The position numbers were made by a program, and so were the translations under genes. 7,737 bases of DNA from Burkholderiales bacterium (GTDB taxonomy: Bacteria > Pseudomonadota > Gammaproteobacteria > Burkholderiales > SG8-39), in NCBI GenBank assembly GCA_020846575.1, contig JADLDQ010000140.1, forward strand, positions 1-7,737, given 5' to 3'. Below the pieces are notes generated by a model. It saw nothing but the letters and a program-made list of their open reading frames with translations. It was not told where the DNA came from and searched no databases. The first letter of the stretch is position 1, and every line of letters starts with the position of its first letter. Of the stretch, positions 6,598-7,737 are shown one piece after another.

Positions 6598-7737
6598 TCA
6601 GCGCCCGCGGCCAAGCGCCAGCCAACGAGCGCACGCATCCGCAAGCGCGCGGGCGGTGGCGAAGCGGCGATCCGGGTTGCGGGCCATCGCGGTGGCGATG
6701 ATCTGTTGCACGCCGGAGTCCAGACCGGGGGTCCAGCGCGTCGGCGGCGTCGGGGCTTCGCCGCCGGCGATGCGCATGACGGTTTCCAGCGCGGCGGAGC
6801 CTTCGTAGGGCGGGTGGGCGGTGGTCAGCTCGTAGAGCATCGCGCCCATTTGATAGATGTCGCTGCGGCCATCGACCTGGGCGGACTTGCCTTCGGCCAT
6901 TTCCGGGGACATATAGCCGGGCGTGCCCATGAGGACCCCGGAACGGGTCAAGTTGCCGGCTCTGGTGTCCAGTACTTTGGCGAGGCCGAAGTCCATCACC
7001 TTCACGCGCCCGGACGGCTCCCGGAGCACGTTGGCCAGCTTGAGGTCACGATGCACGACGCCCGCGTCATGGGCCGCCTGCACGGCTTCCGCCACCTGAC
7101 GAATGAGGTCGACCGCTTCCGGCGCCGGCAGGGGCCGGATCGTTTCGCGCGCGCCTTCCTCGAGGCTCAGATGATCCTGGGCCGGCGCATGCAGCAACCG
7201 GTCCAGCGTGACGCCGGCCACGAACTCCATGGCGATCCAGGTGTACGTGGCGGTCTGGCCGATGTCGAAGACCGCGACGATGCCGGGATGGCGCAACTGC
7301 GCCATGACTTCGGCTTCGGTGCGAAAGCGCTGGGCGACCTGCGGGCTGGCGGCTTCGCGTTCGTGCAGGACTTTGAGCGCAACCACGCGACTGCCCTCGG
7401 CGTCGCGGGCCTTGTACACCACGCCCATGCCGCCGCGGCCGAGTTCGTCCAGCACCCACCAGGGTCCGATCCAGCGCCCCACCATGCGGCTGCGCGTGGA
7501 GGTTTGGCGGGGGCCGGGAAAGAGCGGCTCGGCCGGCGCGTTGTCGCCTGCGAGCGGGCGCGGGCGGCTCTGGGTGTCATTGCCGGCGCTGCGCGCGGGC
7601 GGGGTGTACCCGGGCGGTGGAAAGGGCACGCGCGCCGTGGGCGCGGACTGGTCCGGCGGCGCGGGGTGCGACTCCGTCGGGCGCCGGGCCGGTGTGGTCG
7701 GCGCCTGATCGGGGGTGGCGGCGATGTCGGCGCCGCC
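6598..7737 (-). CDS. Ser/Thr protein kinase with Pro/Ala-rich N-terminus (5' end outside window)
   Basis: This is a Hanks-type Ser/Thr kinase (kinase B). The frame is open through the right edge, so 379 residues are visible and the true start may lie outside. The first ~85 visible residues are rich in Pro, Ala and Thr with no recognisable fold, like a flexible linker. Numbering from the in-frame GTG at 7629-7627, the kinase domain spans about 55-337: GRGGMG at 64-69, Lys86 in VALK, Glu105, HRDLKLAN at 193-200, DFG at 213-215, GTPGYMSPE at 235-243, Asp257 and Arg322. The usual Pro of HRDLKPxN is Leu198. An insert of roughly 18 residues (about 148-166) lies after the hinge. The protein ends just after the kinase fold, with no transmembrane segment, PASTA or other sensor on the C-terminal side, so any sensor must be N-terminal and outside the window. 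An ATG at 7485 would give a near-minimal kinase but has no clear ribosome site. It ends 91 bp before kinase A and could act with it. Confidence 0.92.
   Translation of the reverse strand, partial: GGADIAATPDQAPTTPARRPTESHPAPPDQSAPTARVPFPPPGYTPPARSAGNDTQSRPRPLAGDNAPAEPLFPGPRQTSTRSRMVGRWIGPWWVLDELGRGGMGVVYKARDAEGSRVVALKVLHEREAASPQVAQRFRTEAEVMAQLRHPGIVAVFDIGQTATYTWIAMEFVAGVTLDRLLHAPAQDHLSLEEGARETIRPLPAPEAVDLIRQVAEAVQAAHDAGVVHRDLKLANVLREPSGRVKVMDFGLAKVLDTRAGNLTRSGVLMGTPGYMSPEMAEGKSAQVDGRSDIYQMGAMLYELTTAHPPYEGSAALETVMRIAGGEAPTPPTRWTPGLDSGVQQIIATAMARNPDRRFATARALADACARWLALGRGR

Noticed and set aside
6507..6644. 46-residue N-terminal extension of kinase A (starts at 6644 or 6545)
   Set aside because: It overlaps kinase B and the promoter elements, and the ATG at 6506 has a well-placed GGAG.
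1740..6701. A 1653-codon open frame on the plus strand opposite kinase A
   Set aside because: It is the antisense shadow of a GC-rich coding gene. Its translation is His/Arg/Gln/Leu-rich with no recognisable domain, while the minus strand carries clear kinase and ATPase motifs.
7483..7485. ATG at 7485 as the true start of kinase B
   Set aside because: No Shine-Dalgarno sequence precedes it and the frame stays open with a coding-like Pro-rich segment to the edge; kept only as an alternative.

Overview
This is a GC-rich, densely coding bacterial window in which every supported gene lies on the minus strand, so transcription runs from high to low coordinates. It holds three clear genes and the first codons of a possible fourth. 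In transcription order these are: a Ser/Thr protein kinase with a Pro/Ala-rich N-terminal region that enters from the right edge (7737 to 6598, kinase B); a very large 1662-residue protein combining a Ser/Thr kinase, a TPR block, a STAND/AAA_16-type ATPase and a second TPR array (6506 to 1518, kinase A); a FolC-family folylpolyglutamate/dihydrofolate synthase (1447 to 23); and an ATG that overlaps the folC stop in an ATGA arrangement and runs off the left edge (26 to 1). There are no RNA genes, mobile elements or CRISPR repeats.

The organism cannot be fixed from this window. High GC, tandem eukaryote-like (Hanks-type) kinases and huge kinase/ATPase/TPR fusions suggest Planctomycetota, Myxococcota, Acidobacteriota or a similar kinase-rich lineage. 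The FolC N-terminus (a YER motif before the P-loop, then GSKGKGTT) and the style of kinase B lean towards Planctomycetota. This is an impression from remembered family members, not a search result.

The gaps are short. The 91-bp gap between the two kinases (6507-6597) carries a good sigma70-like promoter (TTGACG, 17 bp, TTTCAT) placed just upstream of the Shine-Dalgarno site and start of kinase A, so kinase A probably has its own promoter. The 70-bp gap between kinase A and folC (1448-1517) carries an imperfect inverted repeat without a T-run and no obvious promoter, so folC may be co-transcribed with kinase A, perhaps with attenuation.

Kinase A is the most interesting object. Its kinase domain appears to exchange two residues that normally contact each other: the Lys of HRDLKPxN is Thr, and the Thr of the GTPxY motif is Lys. 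The first Gly of the nucleotide loop is Ala. Its ATPase has a good Walker A motif, but the second acidic position of Walker B is Arg and the usual sensor Arg is Thr. Between the two modules lie about seven TPR-like units with a period near 60 residues. An A8 run in that block could, by slippage, yield a kinase-TPR-only product. The protein reads as a signalling scaffold in which a kinase and a possibly nucleotide-binding but hydrolysis-impaired switch are held between two TPR arrays. Its ligand and targets are unknown, and nothing here links it functionally to folate metabolism beyond adjacency.
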